Part shown: in pieces, positions 42,292-53,290 of the stretch | Numbering within the stretch: position 1 is the first letter of the stretch | How the letters are laid out: each line of letters begins with the position of its first letter | Assembly (NCBI GenBank): GCA_963921195.1 | Contig: OY992539.1 | Coordinates: 157,417,307-157,481,306 of the forward strand | From: Pegoplata infirma | Lineage: Eukaryota; Arthropoda; Insecta; Diptera; Anthomyiidae | Direction of reading: 5' to 3' | DNA length: 64,000 bases | Translations under genes and position numbers: made by a program | Notes under the pieces: generated by a model | Told to the model about the DNA's origin: nothing | The model's database searches: none | What the model saw: only the letters and a program-made list of their open reading frames with translations

Positions 42292-44125
42292 ATGTTTTTT
42301 ACCGGAAAAGGGAAAAGTTGTTGTTTCCCGTGATGTAAAATTTGTAAACTACATAAATGGTACAAAATTTTCAAATGGTAATTGTGACGTTCATGTTGAA
42401 CGTGATATATTTAACAATCACAATTGCGATACAGATGATGATATCGTTGACAATGATGTCGTTGACGACGATGTCGTTGACAGTAATGTCGTGGATGTCA
42501 ATCAACCAAGTGAAAACGCCGAGCCTTTACGAAGATCTCAACGGCCCAATAAAGGTATTGCTCCTTTGCGTTTTATAGAAGAAATTGATATCGTTATCAA
42601 TGGCGAGCCATCCAATTACAACGAAGCTGTAAAATGTGATAATGGAAGTCATTGGATTGCTGCCATGGAGGAGGAGTATAGCTCACTTCTTGAAAATAAT
42701 ACATGGAAATTAGTAAATTTACCTGATGGCAAAAACTTAGTCGGGTGCAAGTGGGTGTATAAGGTAAAGACAGACTCAGATGGTAAAATCAACAAATATA
42801 AAGCTCGTCTAGTTGCCCAGGGCTTTAGCCAAAAATATGGGGTCGATTATGACCAAGTATTTGCTCCCGTCGCTAAACATGCTACATTTCGAATTCTTCT
42901 TTCCATCGCCGCTATAAAGAAAATGGATGTTTATCATTTCGATGCGAAAACTGCCTTCTTAAACGGCGAACTAGAAGAAGAGATTTATATGCGGCAGCCG
43001 CCTGGTTTCATTGATGACAAAAATCCCAATAAGGTATGTTTACTAAAAAGAAGTATTTATGGACTAAAGCAGTCAGCACGAGTATGGAATCAAACATTAC
43101 ATAATGTGCTTATTAAAGCAAACTTAAAACAAAGTAAGGCTGATAATTGCCTGTATACCCTTGAGAACAGTTTGTTCATTTTAATCTATGTCGATGACAT
43201 ATTGATTATTTCGAGCGACAAAAATTATGTCAATCGAATTCAAAATATTTTAAACACAAATTTTCATATTGATAATTTAGGCCTGATATCTAATTACTTA
43301 GGTATTAGAGTTACAAAAGAAAACAACATTTACTTAATCGATCAAACAAAATACATTTTAGAAGTCGTCAAGAAATTTGACTTACAAAATTCTAAAGATT
43401 CGATTATACCTATAAGCCCTACCTATCACAAACAACCGGAGGGTGAAAAATTGCCAACTAATAATAAATATCGAGCCGCTATCGGATGCTTATTATATAT
43501 TTCAACAAACACGCGACCTGATATTTCAGCAGCGGTAAGCATACTTTCTCAAAAGGTTGAAAATCCAACCCAGGTAGACTGGGACGAAGTGAAGAAGCTA
43601 ATAAGATACCTTAAAGGAACATCTACTTTAAAATTAAAGCTTGGAGAAAAATCATCGACCAGTGAACTTATCGGATATGCCGACGCCAATTGGGCTGAAG
43701 ACCGTCTAACACGTAAGTCAAACTCCGGCTATATTTTTCTATTTAATGGTGTCATAAGCTGGTCTTGTAAACGCCAAGATTGCGTTGCACTTTCATCCAC
43801 TGAGGCAGAATTTATAGCACTGTCTGAAGCTTGTAAGGAAGCCATATGGATACAGCGAGTCCTTAAGGATCTCAATTGGAACTGCAGCCAGCCTACAACA
43901 ATATACGAGGACAACCAAAGCGCCATAAAATTGATAGCTGACGAAAAGCTAAGTAATCGTTCAAAGCACATCGACACCAAAACTTACTTCGTAAAAGACT
44001 ACGTAGAAAAGAAGTTAGTTCAAGTGCAATTCTGTCCAACAGAAGAAATGTTAGCCGATTTATTTACTAAGGGCCTACCTAAAGAAAAATTTGTTATGTT
44101 TAGAAACAAATTAAACTTAAAGTAA
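42227..44125 (+). pseudogene. copia reverse transcriptase and RNase H part
   Basis: This is the continuation of gag-pol in the +1 frame; its first ~20 codons overlap the end of the upstream frame and the ATG is probably not a real start. The RT carries KWVYKVK, FAPVAK, the first catalytic Asp in FDAKTAFLNGELEEEIYM, then the YVDDILII active site (near 43190). RNase H follows, with GYADANWA, SSTEAEF and EDNQSAI, ending at TAA (44125). Without the upstream shift this would be one long polyprotein, as in other copia elements. Confidence 0.9.
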
Positions 44126-44152
44126 ATTGAAATTGTAAATTAAGGAGGAGTT

Positions 44153-44719
44153 TGTTAGTTATTGTAATTTACATTTTCTCATCTTTATTAATATCGATAA
44201 TTACTTAAATTAACATATCGCTCCTTTACTTGTATAGTGTCATAACTCAAAAAATGCGTTTTTTGAGTTAATGATGCAGAATTATTCGTTATATCGTGCT
44301 TAATATTGTGTCAAAAATTCGTATTAATATCTCTTAAACTCACCGTTTGAGAAGAGTACACGCCATTATTACATTTTCTATGTACCGGCCTTTTTCAATT
44401 AAAAACCAGTTTCAATAGTAAACTTTAAACGTGTTTTCTGCAAAATCAAATATTTTGAGTTATGACACTATACAAGTAAAGGAGCGATATGTTTATAATA
44501 AGTCAATAATGACATATTTACATATGTCAACTTTTGTAACTTCCTTTTTTCTTTCCTTTTTGACCTTCTTCTTATTGTATTAGCCTTGTGAACAACATAC
44601 GTAAAATAAAAGGTCTCTGTATTATAATTTAAAATTAAATAAATAAATTACAATCCTTCACATTAATAAAAGGTGTATTCATTGAAATATAATCAACGCT
44701 TCGATCTTATCCTCTAACA
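44153..44719 (+). repeat. copia-type 3' LTR, split by a MITE
   Basis: It runs from TGTTAGTTATTGTAATTTAC to CCTCTAACA. Without the MITE (44219-44486) and the repeated ATAT it is 295 bp, which equals the 5' LTR plus the 10 bp missing there. Confidence 0.9.
44219..44486. mobile_element. 268-bp MITE in the copia 3' LTR
   Basis: CGCTCCTTTACTTGTATAGT and its exact reverse complement form perfect ends that extend to at least 34 bp. It is flanked by ATAT on each side; because the ends are palindromic next to ATAT, a TA duplication is equally possible. The 5' LTR shows the empty site. It is younger than the copia insertion. Confidence 0.9.
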
Positions 44720-45000
44720 ATTTAATATCAAATTAGATTCTTTGTTTATAAAAACTGGAATTTGTCTTTCATTTAATTAAATTTAATATTTATTTTGCTT
44801 TATTCAACGTTTTTTTAAAGATAATTCTCACTATTGATAGTTTAAAAACTTTTTTTCTCTTTTGTTTTTTTGCTTTGTTGTTGTTCTCCTTTATTTTGCA
44901 TTGTTTTTATTGAACGTCAAAAGTTACATAATGTGCTGTCACTAATACTTATTCAAGCGAAATACGACTCTGTTTCAATTCTATTTTTTTCTATGCTCAT

Positions 45001-46110
45001 TAGAGTGTCCCTTATTTTGGAAATGTTGGAAATCTTGAGACGGTACCCGCTCATTTTTTTCCTTTTGACTTAAAAATAACTCAGGAAAAATTTTACGCCC
45101 CTAGGACCACGCCTTCCCTACGCGACGGGGCCTTAAAGAGCGGGGCCTAAAAAATCATTTTTCCATACAAACCAAAAAAATTTTTTTTTGATTTTTAATT
45201 TTTTTGTTATTAATTATTATATTACTTGGTTTGCTTATTCACGACAAAAAATTTGATTTTGGAGGGATAAGTCTTTCAGCGCTAAAAAATTTTTCGCAAA
45301 AAAAAAATTTGGGCGGCCGGGGTCCTACAGTAAAAAATTTTTAAAAAATATTTTTTTTTAGTTTTGACCAGCAACGGTTTTAGCTGCTATGTTGCTTTAA
45401 ATGATATATATTCCAAAAAAAAAATTATTCATATCTGTGACATCTTTATCTTTTTCGAAAAAAAAAATTTTGAGCCGTAGGAATCCTACGGTAAAAAATT
45501 TTTAAAAAATATTTTTTTTTAGTTTTGAAAAGCAATGGTTTTAGTTTTTATGTTGTTTTTAATGATATATATTCCAAAAAAAATATTATTCATATTTGTG
45601 ACATTTTTATCGTGTATCGAAAAAAATCATCAATGCATTTTTTACCCTTTTTTAGAACACGATTAAGATGTCACAGATACAAAAAATATTTTTTTATGAA
45701 TATATATCATTTAAAGCAACATAGCAGCTAAAACCGTTGCTGGTCAAAACTAAAAAAAAATATTTTTTAAAAATTTTTTACTGTAGGACCCCGGCGGCTC
45801 AAAATTTTTTTTTGCGAAAAATTTTTTAGCGCTGAAAGACTTATCCCACCAAAATCAAATTTTTTGTTGTGAATAAGCAAACCAAGTAATATAATAAATA
45901 ATAACAAAAAAATTAAAAATCAAAAAAAAAATTTTTTGGTTTGTATGGAAAAATGATTTTTTAGGCCCCGCTCTTTAAGGGCCCGTCGCGTAGGGAAGGC
46001 GTGGTCCTAGGGGCGTAAAATTTTTCCTGAGTTATTTTTAAGTCAAAAGGAAAAAAATGAGCGGGTACCGTCTCAAGATTTCCAACATTTCCAAAATAAG
46101 GGACACTCTA
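45001..46110. mobile_element. hAT-type foldback MITE (TAGAGTGTCCC), copy 2
   Basis: Same ends as 3851-4320, with a perfect 8-bp duplication ATGCTCAT (44993-45000, 46111-46118). This copy is 1110 bp because the hairpin is longer. The additional arms contain GTTTTGACCAGCAACGGTTT near 45361, its complement near 45735, and a partly repeated inner block between. It landed on the right junction of MITE B copy 2. Confidence 0.9.
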
Positions 46111-46121
46111 ATGCTCATACA

Positions 46122-46604
46122 TACCAAAACTCACTGAGAGCAAACAAATAAAGGAATTGATAGATGATGAAACAGTTTTAGTAGCTCACAAAGCTAACAA
46201 CACAATCTCCTCACTATTCACAACAAAAAAACGAAAATAGAAAAAATACAACAGAGCAATGTTGTATATGAAATCGAATGTGTGGGCAATGATAACGAGA
46301 CGTGCGGCAAAGTTTATGTAGGGACAACAAAAAGAAGTTTAGGGCCTAAACTTTAGGCACAAGAATAAATGAATACAAAACAGATATTGAAAAATAAAAA
46401 TATACAACAGCTTTGGCGGTTCATTGTTTTGAAATGAAACACACCCCAAACCTCACCGACGTAAAAATTCTTGATAGGGAAAGGAAGATGAACAAGAGAT
46501 TTACATTGGAGAGCCTACGAATCCAGGAGAAAAATAATCTTGCCATAAATAAAAAAGAAAATAAAGACAATGCAAATGCAAACTACAACTTAGCTTTAAT
46601 TTAG
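46122..46604 (+). pseudogene. Second Penelope-like element, GIY-YIG part
   Basis: The frame of 39221-39852 resumes here in register. A one-base shift near 46235 leads to VVYEIECVGND, then the GIY-YIG motif KVYVGTTKRSL (near 46310). A short duplication or insertion near 46340-46360 disrupts the domain again, and the last part reads MKHTPNLTDVKILDRE up to TAG (46604). The endonuclease of Penelope elements nicks the target. This copy is inactive. Confidence 0.8.
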
Positions 46605-47051
46605 TCAATTTTAAACTGTGATACCAAAAGAAACAAAGTTCATCTGTGATATATTTTATTTTTATTATTTATTTTATTTATTTTTGTGTTTTATGTAGTA
46701 CTTGTTGTATTGTTTAAAAACAAATTTATTTATTTTTTTTTTTTTATTTAGTCTTTATTTCATTATAATCGAGCCCTTACGGCCATATTTTATTATACAG
46801 TATTTTTAAACTTATTCATTTATATACATTATGATAATATCTTAAAAAAAATATTTATTATATTATTTAATCACTTAATTTAATCAATAATTTTGCAAAT
46901 AAATAACACCAATCCTTATTTTACCAATTGCAATAAAAAGAGTAACAGAATCCAAGTACTTATTAATTGTTTGATTTTGTGTGTAGTTTTTACTCCCAAT
47001 ACACAACTATCAACTAATCGCTTATTAATGAGTTATAATATATATATATAT
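46605..47051. other. 3' UTR and unassigned AT-rich DNA
   Basis: This probably includes the 3' end of the second Penelope element. From about 46740 a long T tract and unassigned DNA follow up to an AT microsatellite that borders the foldback. Confidence 0.35.
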
Positions 47052-48982
47052 AGGGCATTCCATGTGAAATCGGACACTTTGAAAAACTTTTTTTTTAGAT
47101 TTTCCCAATTTGTTTACAGTTTTTAGTACCCTTCGAAAACTCCTTCGTGGTAAATTTTCAGATTTTTTTGATGACCCGTTCAAAAGATATCGAATTCTTA
47201 AAAATTGGTAGTTTGTTCCTTTACTCAAACTTCTTTTAATCATAACTTCTTCAATAATGGTCCAAATTTCAAAATTTTTTTTTTCAAAATTTTTGTTTTT
47301 TTGCGTACTTTAAAAAAAAAAAATCCCAAAAAATTCTTAAAAGTGCTCTAGTATGCGATTTTTAAGTTTTAAAATTTAAATCTCATTTTTGAAAATGTTT
47401 GTACTCTTCGATTTTTTTGAAATTTTTTTGTGTAAAACTTCTTTCGATTCTACAAATTTTTTGCCCAGGAAGATCGTGGGATAACGATTATTACTATTTT
47501 TTTAAATTTTTTGAAAAAATTTTATTGTAATTTTTCAATCTTAAAATCATTTCTACTGCTCCAATGGTGCGTCATAGAGGGGTCCTTTATAAGACCGACC
47601 CCCATTAATTTTTACGTCTTAACATTTCTTTGGAACAAACTAATACCCTATCTCCAATTTCTAAGGGGGCTCCCACACAAAACGATATTTTTTAAAATTT
47701 GTTCCAACCGCTCTAACAGCCCTACTAGTGCCCTTAGAGCAACAAAATGTATGACCGACCCACAATATTTTTTTAGTCCAAACATTTACTCTGAACACAC
47801 CTACCCTCTATATTTAACTGTTAAGGCGGTCCCCATACAATTTTTTTTATTTTTTGTAAATTTGTTTTATTTAATCAGCTTCTACCGGTCCGATGGTGCG
47901 TCCGAGAGGGGTCATTAGTGAGACCGACCCCCATTTATTTTTACCCTACAACATTTTTTCAAAACATACCTACGCCCTATCTCCACTCCCTAAGTAGGCT
48001 CCCAGACAAATAACAGTTGGAGCAAATTTTATAAAAATGTAATTTTGTATGGGAGCCTACTTAGGGAGTGGAGATAGGTCGTAGGTTTGTTTTGAAAAAA
48101 TGTTGTAGGGTAAAAATAAATGGGGGTCGGTCTCACTAATGACCCCTCTCGGGCGCACCATTGGACCTGTAGAAGCTGATTAAATAAAAAAAATTGTATG
48201 GGGACCGCCTTAACAGTTAAAGATAGAGGGTAGGTGTGTTCAGAGAAAATGTTTGGACTAAAAAAATATTGTGGGTCGGTCATACATTTTGTTGCTCTAA
48301 GGGCACTATTAGGGCAGTTAGAGCGCTTGGAACAAATTTTAAAAAATGTCGTTTTGTGTGGGAGCCCCCTTAAAAATTGGAGATAGGGTTTTAGTTTGTT
48401 CCAAAGAAATGTTAAGACGTAAAAATTAATGGGGGTCGGTCTTATAAAGGACCCCTCTATGACACACCATTGGAGCAGTAGAAATGATTTTAAGATTGAA
48501 AAATTAAAATAAATTTTTTTCAAAAAATTTTAAAAAATAGTAATAATCGTTATCCCACGATCTTCCTGGGCAAAAAATTTGTAGAATTGATAGAAGTTTT
48601 ACACAAAAAAATTTCAAAAAAATCGAAGAGTACAAACATTTTCAAAAATGAGATTTAAATTTTAAAACTTAAAAATCGCATACTAGAGCACTTTTAAGAA
48701 TTTTTTGGGATTTTTTTTTAAAAGTACGCAAAAAAACAAAAATTTTGAAAAAAATTTTTTTTTTAAATTTGGACCATTATTGAAGAAGTTATGATTAAAA
48801 GAAGTTTGAGTAAAGGAACAAACTACCAATTTTTAAGAATTCGATATCTTTTGAACGGGTCATCAAAAAAATCTGAAAATTTACCACGAAGGAGTTTTCG
48901 AAGGGTACTAAAAACTGTAAACAAATTGGGAAAATCTAAAAAAAAAGTTTTTCAAAGTGTCCGATTTCACATGGAATGCCCC
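47052..48982. mobile_element. Foldback element, copy 2
   Basis: A 1931-bp uninterrupted member of the family at 5693-10006, with GGGCATTCCATGTGAAATCG / CATGGAATGCCCC ends and arms meeting near 48020-48050. It sits inside an (AT)n tract, so the duplication cannot be defined. The right arm has a small deletion relative to the left near 48187. Confidence 0.88.
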
Positions 48983-48998
48983 ATATATATATATTGTT

Positions 48999-49320
48999 TT
49001 AAGAGAAATGTTTAAAAAGCTTTCGCTTATAACATTTAACTGAAACCGAAAATAATCTGAGAAAAATAGGCAATTTATTCCATCGGCGAACCGTCCGAAC
49101 ACAAAAGGATCGTTCAAAGTCTGATAAAATTATTCTTGGAGTTTTTAATTGAGGTTCTCTGGTCGAACGACAAAATGAAAACATTTCTACAATATACGTT
49201 GGGACTCTTGATCGAATTGCTTTGTAATACAGTAGTAACAATCTTATCGAGATGAAGTCTTTCAAATTACAACCAAGCAATTTCGCGTGAAGATGGCTTA
49301 CGTGCTCTCTCTAATTTAAA
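48999..49320 (-). pseudogene. LINE reverse-transcriptase C-terminal fragment
   Basis: On the minus strand about 95 codons read LLLLYYKAIRSRVPTYI, ERSFCVRTVRRWNKLP and KCYKRKLFKHF, then TAA. The pattern (LYK...P.YL, then SF..R....WN.LP, then FK..L) is the tail of non-LTR reverse-transcriptase ORFs of the CR1/Jockey-like groups. The preceding RT body is absent. Its 3' flank was the target for foldback copy 2. Confidence 0.7.
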
Positions 49321-49644
49321 ATTATAATGTAAAGATTATATGTAAGTGGAATTATTCTTTTATGTTGTGTTAGTTTAAAAGAATTATTAAATTAAAAAAA
49401 TATTGTTCTTTATTTTCCATAACGTTGCCAGATTCAATAAAATTTAAATCCCTGAGGAAGTTGAAAAACACATAAATATGTTCTCACTATTAAAATATGT
49501 AAGTATCACGATAGTATCGTCACGATAGTATCGATATTTTTTTGGGGTTTGATAGTTTAGAATTGATATATCGATGTATTTCTTTAAACTATCAAAAACT
49601 ATCGATAGTGGCCCTATCGATAGTTTAACACCTCTAGTCACCAT

Positions 49645-49991
49645 ACTTTTCATTTTTTTTTTTTGTAATTTTAAGCAAGTTGAGTCAGAGTCATAGAGTA
49701 GTACAACAAATGGCGTTTGAAAAAGTAGTAAACAAAAACCATATGGTATTGTTTACGAAATTTTATCACAAATCGAAATGTGAGCGAGATGGAAGATACC
49801 AGTTTTACAGTGAGAATGCAGATTGTTTTTTTGTCTCTCTTTGCTTTACGTTTGAATTTTAGTTCGGCATTGCCAGAATTTTCCAATTATATTTGGTGAT
49901 GCCAGATCTACAAAACGGTCGATGGATTACTTTATAACTTTGAGTTGAGTATTTCTAATGAGTTCCTAAAAACCTTATATCTCTGGTGTTA
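49645..49991. other. Non-coding stretch
   Basis: Downstream of the right hAT duplication. No domain, RNA or terminal repeat seen. Confidence 0.4.
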
Positions 49992-50348
49992 CACACGTTC
50001 TAGATTAGCAACCACCACTTCTATCACGAAGGCAATTCAACGTCACTTTTGACGTTTAGAAACGCCAAAATTGATAGTAAGCAATTTCATTTTTCTTTTG
50101 GAGATTGTTGTTGGAGATTGTTTGTTCCCGCTTTTGTTAGCGTCTTCTTTTGTTTTCATGAAAAACGAATGTCAAATGAAAAATTACTACTCATTTTGAC
50201 ACTTGATTGCGAGCAATCTATAGTAGAGCAGGCTCTCTACCATCAATTGTATACCATCATTTACAAGACTGTCCGCATTAGCAATGACAGTGCTTTCTAT
50301 CGATTTTGACGTACGATAGAAGTGGAAGTTGCTAATCTAGACCGTGTG
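49992..50348. mobile_element. 357-bp MITE with CACACG.TCTAGATTAGC ends
   Basis: CACACGTTCTAGATTAGCAA at the left pairs with TTGCTAATCTAGACCGTGTG at the right, with a 3-bp TTA duplication (49989-49991, 50349-50351). The inverted similarity continues through CACTTCTATC. A TTA duplication fits the PIF/Harbinger group (TWA targets). No transposase. Confidence 0.85.
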
Positions 50349-50409
50349 TTAGAAGTGTTATAAAGTACAATAAAAGTCCAAATGAATAAAGTAAAATAAA
50401 AGTCCAAAT

Positions 50410-51349
50410 CGTCGCTGCGCCTAAAAATGGAGTCATGTGTTTTGGGGCAAGTGTTCAGGAGAGCAAAAAAACTGTTTATTTTCGTCCCTTCGCGATATTT
50501 TTTAAAAGTTTGGTCCATAAAAAATTCTTGTACCGATATGCTATCCAAATACTACAAAAAAAATATGAAACATTTAACGGTTTTCCAGTGGTGTAGAAAT
50601 TTTCAAAAAACATACACATAACTCCTTTTTTAAGTACTTTTTGGAACAAAATTTAAATAAATGGAAATATTTTTTACACATAACTCCTTTTGCTTATGAA
50701 ATCATTCTTATTGTTAATTTCTTTTCGAGAGGGAGAAAGACTAAATAAAGTTTGTTGGTGGTTTAAAGCGACATTAGTTAGACAAGGTCCTTAAAATTTT
50801 GATATTTAAAAGCTTTTCACATAATAGCGAACAACATATTTTTTGCAAAACTGGTGCTGATTTTTTTGTTTTTTCTTGTAACTATTCAAGAGCTTCGATA
50901 TAAATTGACATCTGCGAAAGATGCTGTACTGTAGATACTAAAATTTTCCGCCGGCAAATGATTTAAATGTTTCACAAGGCTTGATTAACCGCCATTTAGG
51001 ATTTAGATAACAGGATGAAAATTTGCAAATATTTTCCAAAAAATCTTGACAAATTCATTCAAAATACTTGGATGCTATGTGTGAACCTCATATTACTAAA
51101 AAAGTGGTCCATTTTGTCACGTTCTGTTACTTTTTTTATCAAAAAAAGTTATGTGTAGCTTATCACATAACTCCTTTTCAGACCATTTTTAGTATGACGA
51201 ACACATAGCTTCTTTAACTAACTTTTGAACCAATCAAGATATCAAACAATGGTTTAGTGAGTAAACGTATGACCAATAGGGGATCATAAAGATGTAATAA
51301 AAAAAAATTTAAAAAACTACACATGACTCCATTTTTAGGCGCAGCGACG
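50410..51349. mobile_element. 940-bp MITE with CGTCGCTGCGCC ends
   Basis: CGTCGCTGCGCCTAAAAATG is mirrored exactly at the right end, with the perfect match extending over about 30 bp and a 4-bp AAAT duplication (50406-50409, 51350-51353). The phrase ACACATAACTCCTTTT occurs several times inside (near 50619, 50676, 51164), and AACTCC-like words connect it loosely to the MITE at 44219-44486. No ORF with a domain. Confidence 0.85.
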
Positions 51350-51353
51350 AAAT

Positions 51354-52107
51354 GCTCAATGTATCGTTTCTGTTAAATGTGGTAAATAATAATGTTTCGT
51401 CGGAGTTTCTTGTAAACAATATTACTTTTAATGTTCCCCAAAGGCCTACAAGGTACTTCCAGCCTTTATCATTACCTTTTTTTCGCAGTAATTATGCAAA
51501 TAATGATCCGTTGAGAAGAATATATAAATGACATTTATAATTTGATAGATTATTCATCAACTGTACCAGTTGTTAAAACAAATATAATACTGTATCTAAA
51601 CACACAATAATATTGTGTCAATGTTCTTATTAACTTTATTTCTATGTAACTTCAATGATGTTTTAAATATTAAGTATATATTAACATTATATAGTCTGTA
51701 AGGATTTAATCTATAGACTGAATAAATAAAAAGAAAGCTTTGTACCTTGGCAACACACCTATGTGTACCTTTAATCACCTTATATACGTTATATTTATGA
51801 TATTTGAAAATTAAAAAAAAAAAAAAATTTAAAATCGCTTATGAAATTTTAGCATGTTAAGAAGTGTTCAAAAGCAATTTCTTCAGGCTTTCAAATGACC
51901 CTAATTTCATCAAAATCGGAAAAGTACTTTTTAAGATATTTAAGAAAAACTTACAAACTTTGAAGTCCGGCCTACTAGGAAGAGGGGATACCCTTCCAAA
52001 GTGAGAAGTGGACGCGACTTAGGACAGACCCCTTAGTCAATACGTAAAGTTTTATTATGCTGAGAGCCATTCCGGTAAACAGTTTTTATTCCAAATCTTT
52101 CAAATAC
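51354..52107. other. Probable intron DNA
   Basis: AT-rich, no element or domain recognised. If the ARMC8-like exon is real and uses the donor at 52106-52107, this is the start of its downstream intron on the minus strand. Confidence 0.35.
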
Positions 52108-52368
52108 TTGATGGGTCTGATTTTTGTAACTCAGTGGATGTATTAATTTAAAATGATTACCTAATATTATCAAAGCCTCTATTTTATTCCTTATGTCATC
52201 ATTGTCCGAACAAATTCGAATCAAAATGGGTAAAATTTCATGGGAAATTAAAGCCGACTTTTGTTTGTTACTTCCAATAATAGTATCTTTCATTGTTAAA
52301 AGAGCTAAATGGATCTCCTCAGTATTTCCAATTGATATAACATCTTTTAAATAAATCCAATTGATGTC
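52108..52368 (-). CDS. Exon of an ARMC8-like armadillo-repeat protein
   Basis: On the minus strand a splice acceptor (pyrimidine-rich, TTCTTTCTTTTAG) precedes an exon that reads DINWIYLKDVISIGNTEEIH, then MKDTIIGSNKQKSALI and IEALIILGNHFKL. The IG.NKQK..LI block followed by a helix pair ending LG resembles the N-terminal armadillo repeat of ARMC8, a subunit of the GID/CTLH ubiquitin-ligase complex. I recall the family pattern; no alignment was run. A plausible donor (CAA|GTATTTG) ends the exon at 52108; without splicing the frame would run on to a stop at 52033. No other exon of the gene was found in the window, as expected if the introns are full of transposons. A pseudogenised fragment is possible. 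Confidence 0.55.
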
Positions 52369-52909
52369 CTAAAAGAAAGAAGTTATTACAAGGTTGTTAA
52401 TGAAATAGAATATTAATAAATACCATAATATAAAGGCATCCACTAGTTTTTACTATTATTTTAATTTAGACTATTTTAACATTTATACATTCTTATAGCC
52501 AGCGATGCCAATTCAGCGCGTTTCACGCTAGATTTAGCGCTTTCTGACCACAAAAAAGCGCATTTTCTTTAATATACAGCGTTTTTAAAAAAGACGCTAG
52601 AGAACAGTGCTGCCAGAACTGACGATTTTTCGTCATTTTGACGATTTTTTCATGAAATTTTGCAAAATGACGACTGACGATTTTCTGATTTTATTCCCAT
52701 ACATTTTGACGATTTTTTGTAACTCCACTTTTATTCACAAAAATCAAAATTTGCAACCTTTTTAATTTAATACGGCGTTCACACTTGCTGTTTTGAAGTG
52801 TTCAAGAGTGAGATGTTTAAAAAAGTCTTTGTTCTGTGTCCATTACGTTTTTAGTGTGCAATTACAATTCTGGCGTTGGCTTTGAATTTTGTATAAAGCA
52901 CAGTACAGA
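52369..52909. other. Probable intron DNA with a partial MITE
   Basis: Upstream of the exon on the minus strand. At 52781-52868 there is a partial copy of the ACGG.GTTCACAC MITE of 4621-4942. At about 52615-52720, GACGATTTTT words recur. Confidence 0.45.
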
Positions 52910-52917
52910 CTAGTATG

Positions 52918-53282
52918 CATAGAAAAGATTAGAAGGTACGCAGTGTTGTATTTGATGTATTTTCCAATATGGTGGCAAAATGCTTGTTCTTCCTCATCTC
53001 ACACGTATTTAATATCAAATTATATTCTTTGTTTATAAAAAATGGAATTTGTCTTTCATTTAATTAAATTTATTATTTATTTTGCTTTATTCAACTTTTT
53101 TTAAAGATAATACGCACTATTGATAGTTTAAAACCTTTTGTTTTTTCTTTTGTTGTTTTCTTTGTTGTTGTTCCCCTTTATGTTGCGTTGTTTTTATTAA
53201 ACGTCAAAAGTTACATAATGTGCTGTCACTAATACTTATTCAAGCGAAATACGACTCTGTTACACTTCTATTTTTTTCTATG
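52918..53282 (+). mobile_element. MITE family B, copy 3 (intact)
   Basis: 365 bp with CATAGAAAAGATTAGAAGG / CTTCTATTTTTTTCTATG ends and a perfect 8-bp duplication CTAGTATG (52910-52917, 53283-53290). This uninterrupted copy defines the family for the split copy at 39853-44995 and the inverted copy at 30121-30469. Confidence 0.92.
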
Positions 53283-53290
53283 CTAGTATG

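Larger units (their letters stand above)
39946..44719 (+). mobile_element. copia-type LTR retrotransposon
   Basis: Nearly complete: two LTRs, a primer-binding site, one gag-pol region broken once, and a purine-rich tract before the 3' LTR (AAGGAGGAG at 44142). The flanks share ATTT (a 4-bp, perhaps eroded 5-bp, duplication). The domain order protease, integrase, RT, RNase H is diagnostic of the Ty1/copia superfamily. The nearly identical LTRs indicate recent insertion. Confidence 0.92.
39853..44995 (+). mobile_element. MITE family B, copy 2, split by copia
   Basis: The left end (T)ATAGAAAAGATTAGAAGG and the right end CTATTTTTTTCTATG match the 365-bp copy at 52918-53282. The 8-bp duplication CTCATACA is at 39845-39852 and 46114-46121; the right one is displaced because a hAT-type element landed on the junction. 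The copia element 39946-44719 sits in its middle, at ATTT. Removing copia leaves a MITE of about 365 bp. Confidence 0.9.
30052..49636 (+). mobile_element. hAT transposon, 19.6 kb because of nested insertions
   Basis: Ends TAGAGGTGTCAAACTATCGA and TCGATAGTTTAACACCTCTA form a clear inverted pair with a perfect 8-bp duplication GTCACCAT (30044-30051, 49637-49644). Subterminal ACTATCGATAGT words recur at both ends. The transposase gene is on the plus strand and is split. Insertions inside are a MITE B copy (30121-30469), the LTR-type insertion (31208-37633), a Penelope fragment with its own nest (39221-46604), a foldback (47052-48982) and a LINE tail. The undisturbed element was probably a few kb long. 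Confidence 0.9.
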
